Shown here in pieces: positions 63,088 through 64,000 of a stretch of DNA of 64,000 bases. The stretch is taken from NCBI RefSeq assembly GCF_900110065.1, contig NZ_FOCI01000001.1, positions 434,001 through 498,000 on the forward strand, in the 5' to 3' direction. The notes beneath the pieces are model-generated. The model searched no databases. It saw only the letters and a list, made by a program, of their open reading frames with translations, and was not told where the DNA came from. Every line of letters starts with the position of its first letter. Within the stretch, counting starts at the first letter, position 1. A program made the translations under genes and the position numbers. Source of the stretch: Loktanella fryxellensis. GTDB lineage: Bacteria > Pseudomonadota > Alphaproteobacteria > Rhodobacterales > Rhodobacteraceae.

Positions 63088-64000
63088 CTATTCTGCGGCG
63101 ACGCCTGCCGTGAACTGCAGCCGCGCCAGCCGCGCATAGAGGCCGTTTTCGGCCACGAGCTGGTCGTGGGTGCCTGTGGCCACGATGCGGCCCGCCTCGA
63201 ACACGAGGATGCGGTCGGCCTTCTTCACCGTCGCCAGCCGGTGCGCGACGATGAGCGTGGTGCGGCTGCGCGCCAGATCATCGACGGCGGCCTGCACCAG
63301 ACGTTCGCTTTCGGCGTCGAGCGCGCTCGTCGCCTCGTCCAGCAGCAGGATCGGCGCGTCGCGCAGGATCGCGCGGGCGATGGCGATGCGCTGCTTCTGA
63401 CCGCCGGACAGCATCACGCCGCGTTCGCCGACGTAGGAATCATACCCCTCGGGCAGGGCGGTCAGGAAATCGTGGGCGGCGGCGGCGCGGGCGGCGGCCT
63501 CCACCTCTGCATCCGTGGCGCCGGGCCTGCCGAAGCGGATGTTTTCCCGCGCGGTATCGCCGAAGATCACCGGGTCCTGTGGCACCAGCGCCATGAGGCC
63601 GCGGAAATCGGCGCGGGCCATGTGGCGCAGATCGACACCGTCCAGCGTGATCGCGCCCGCGCTGGGGTCGTAGAAGCGTTGCAACAACTGGATGATCGTC
63701 GTCTTGCCGGCACCTGACGGGCCGACTAGGGCCACGGTCTCTCCTGCCCTGACGGTCAGGCTGACCTGATCGAGGGCGGCGACGGATGGCCTGCCCGGAT
63801 ATCGGAAGGTCACGTCGTCGAACACGATGGCACCGCGGGCGACATCGGGCACCGCCACGGGGGCCACGGGGTCGCTGACCGCATCCTGCGCGTTCAGCAG
63901 TTCCACCAGCCGCTCGGTGGCGCCTGCGGCACGCTGCAATTCGCCCCACACTTCGGTCAACGCACCCACGGCCCCGGCGACCATCACGGAATAGATCACG
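63088..64000 (-). CDS. ABC exporter, ATP-binding end (5' part outside window)
   Basis: The visible 303 residues are the last membrane helix and complete nucleotide-binding domain of a fused half-transporter (MsbA/LapB-like type I exporter). Walker [20 protein letters not shown]-loop [11 protein letters not shown], signature [17 protein letters not shown], Walker [17 protein letters not shown] and H-switch [16 protein letters not shown] are all intact. The start and membrane domain lie beyond 64000. Substrate unknown. Confidence 0.92.
   Translation of the reverse strand, partial: VIYSVMVAGAVGALTEVWGELQRAAGATERLVELLNAQDAVSDPVAPVAVPDVARGAIVFDDVTFRYPGRPSVAALDQVSLTVRAGETVALVGPSGAGKTTIIQLLQRFYDPSAGAITLDGVDLRHMARADFRGLMALVPQDPVIFGDTARENIRFGRPGATDAEVEAAARAAAAHDFLTALPEGYDSYVGERGVMLSGGQKQRIAIARAILRDAPILLLDEATSALDAESERLVQAAVDDLARSRTTLIVAHRLATVKKADRILVFEAGRIVATGTHDQLVAENGLYARLARLQFTAGVAAE

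Overview
The window is a chromosomal stretch of a GC-rich alphaproteobacterium, almost certainly a member of the Rhodobacterales (Roseobacter/Rhodobacter relatives). Reasons: a division/cell-wall (dcw) cluster with a DUF2484 gene between murC and murB; an alphaproteobacterial FtsZ ending in IPAFLRRQ; the ftsZ-lpxC-bamD-recN order; aerobic-type CobT; and a DUF1127 gene followed by CCUCCUCCC-loop RNA hairpins of the CcsR/'cuckoo' type known from Rhodobacter. No phage, IS element or CRISPR array was recognised. Nearly all genes look like conserved core genes.

Layout. 1-5.5 kb: end of a redoxin-like gene, an FMN reductase, a 16-bp tandem repeat, cobT, an M24 aminopeptidase and a DUF427 gene. 5.5-30 kb (minus strand): the dcw cluster, read from mraZ at 30.0 kb down through rsmH, ftsL, ftsI, murE, murF, mraY and murD. 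A plus-strand flavoprotein gene interrupts it, and it resumes as ftsW, murG, murC, DUF2484, murB, ddl, ftsQ, ftsA and ftsZ, followed by lpxC, bamD and recN. Many neighbours overlap by 1-8 nt (ATGA, GTGA, TGATG), implying translational coupling. 30.0-30.7 kb: a 660-nt gap upstream of mraZ with a DnaA-box-like inverted repeat and a leader hairpin. 30.7-33.6 kb: mrp, then DUF1127 and an array of 15 hairpins each carrying CTCCTCCC in its loop, ending in a terminator that also carries the motif, then a LysE-type exporter.

33.6-48.5 kb: uvrD, pyruvate carboxylase, two identical tRNA-Gly(GCC) genes with duplicated promoters and terminators, a stand-alone AsnC-type effector domain, and the histidine genes hisB-hisH ... 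hisA-hisF-hisE, interrupted by a hydrolase, a glutaminase, a lytic transglycosylase lipoprotein and a DUF2147 gene. A 21-residue micro-ORF lies between hisA and hisF. Then come a CoA-binding protein, rlmB and tRNA-Tyr(GTA). 48.6-56.6 kb: an envelope-stress block (minus strand) of htrA-type protease, response regulator, histidine kinase, RND adaptor and RND pump. 56.6-64 kb: pcaC-pcaB, a GABA-type aminotransferase with a divergent XRE-cupin regulator, a small ClpP-fold-like protein, an acyl-CoA synthetase and the end of an ABC exporter.

The most remarkable element is the DUF1127/CCUCCUCCC array (32.0-32.9 kb). The family is known, but 15 motif-bearing hairpins in a row, built from a roughly 175-nt, four-hairpin super-repeat, is a large expansion compared with the four sRNAs described in R. 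sphaeroides. Two families of short dispersed repeats (A and B) that follow stop codons behind a GC hairpin are a second genome-scale feature.
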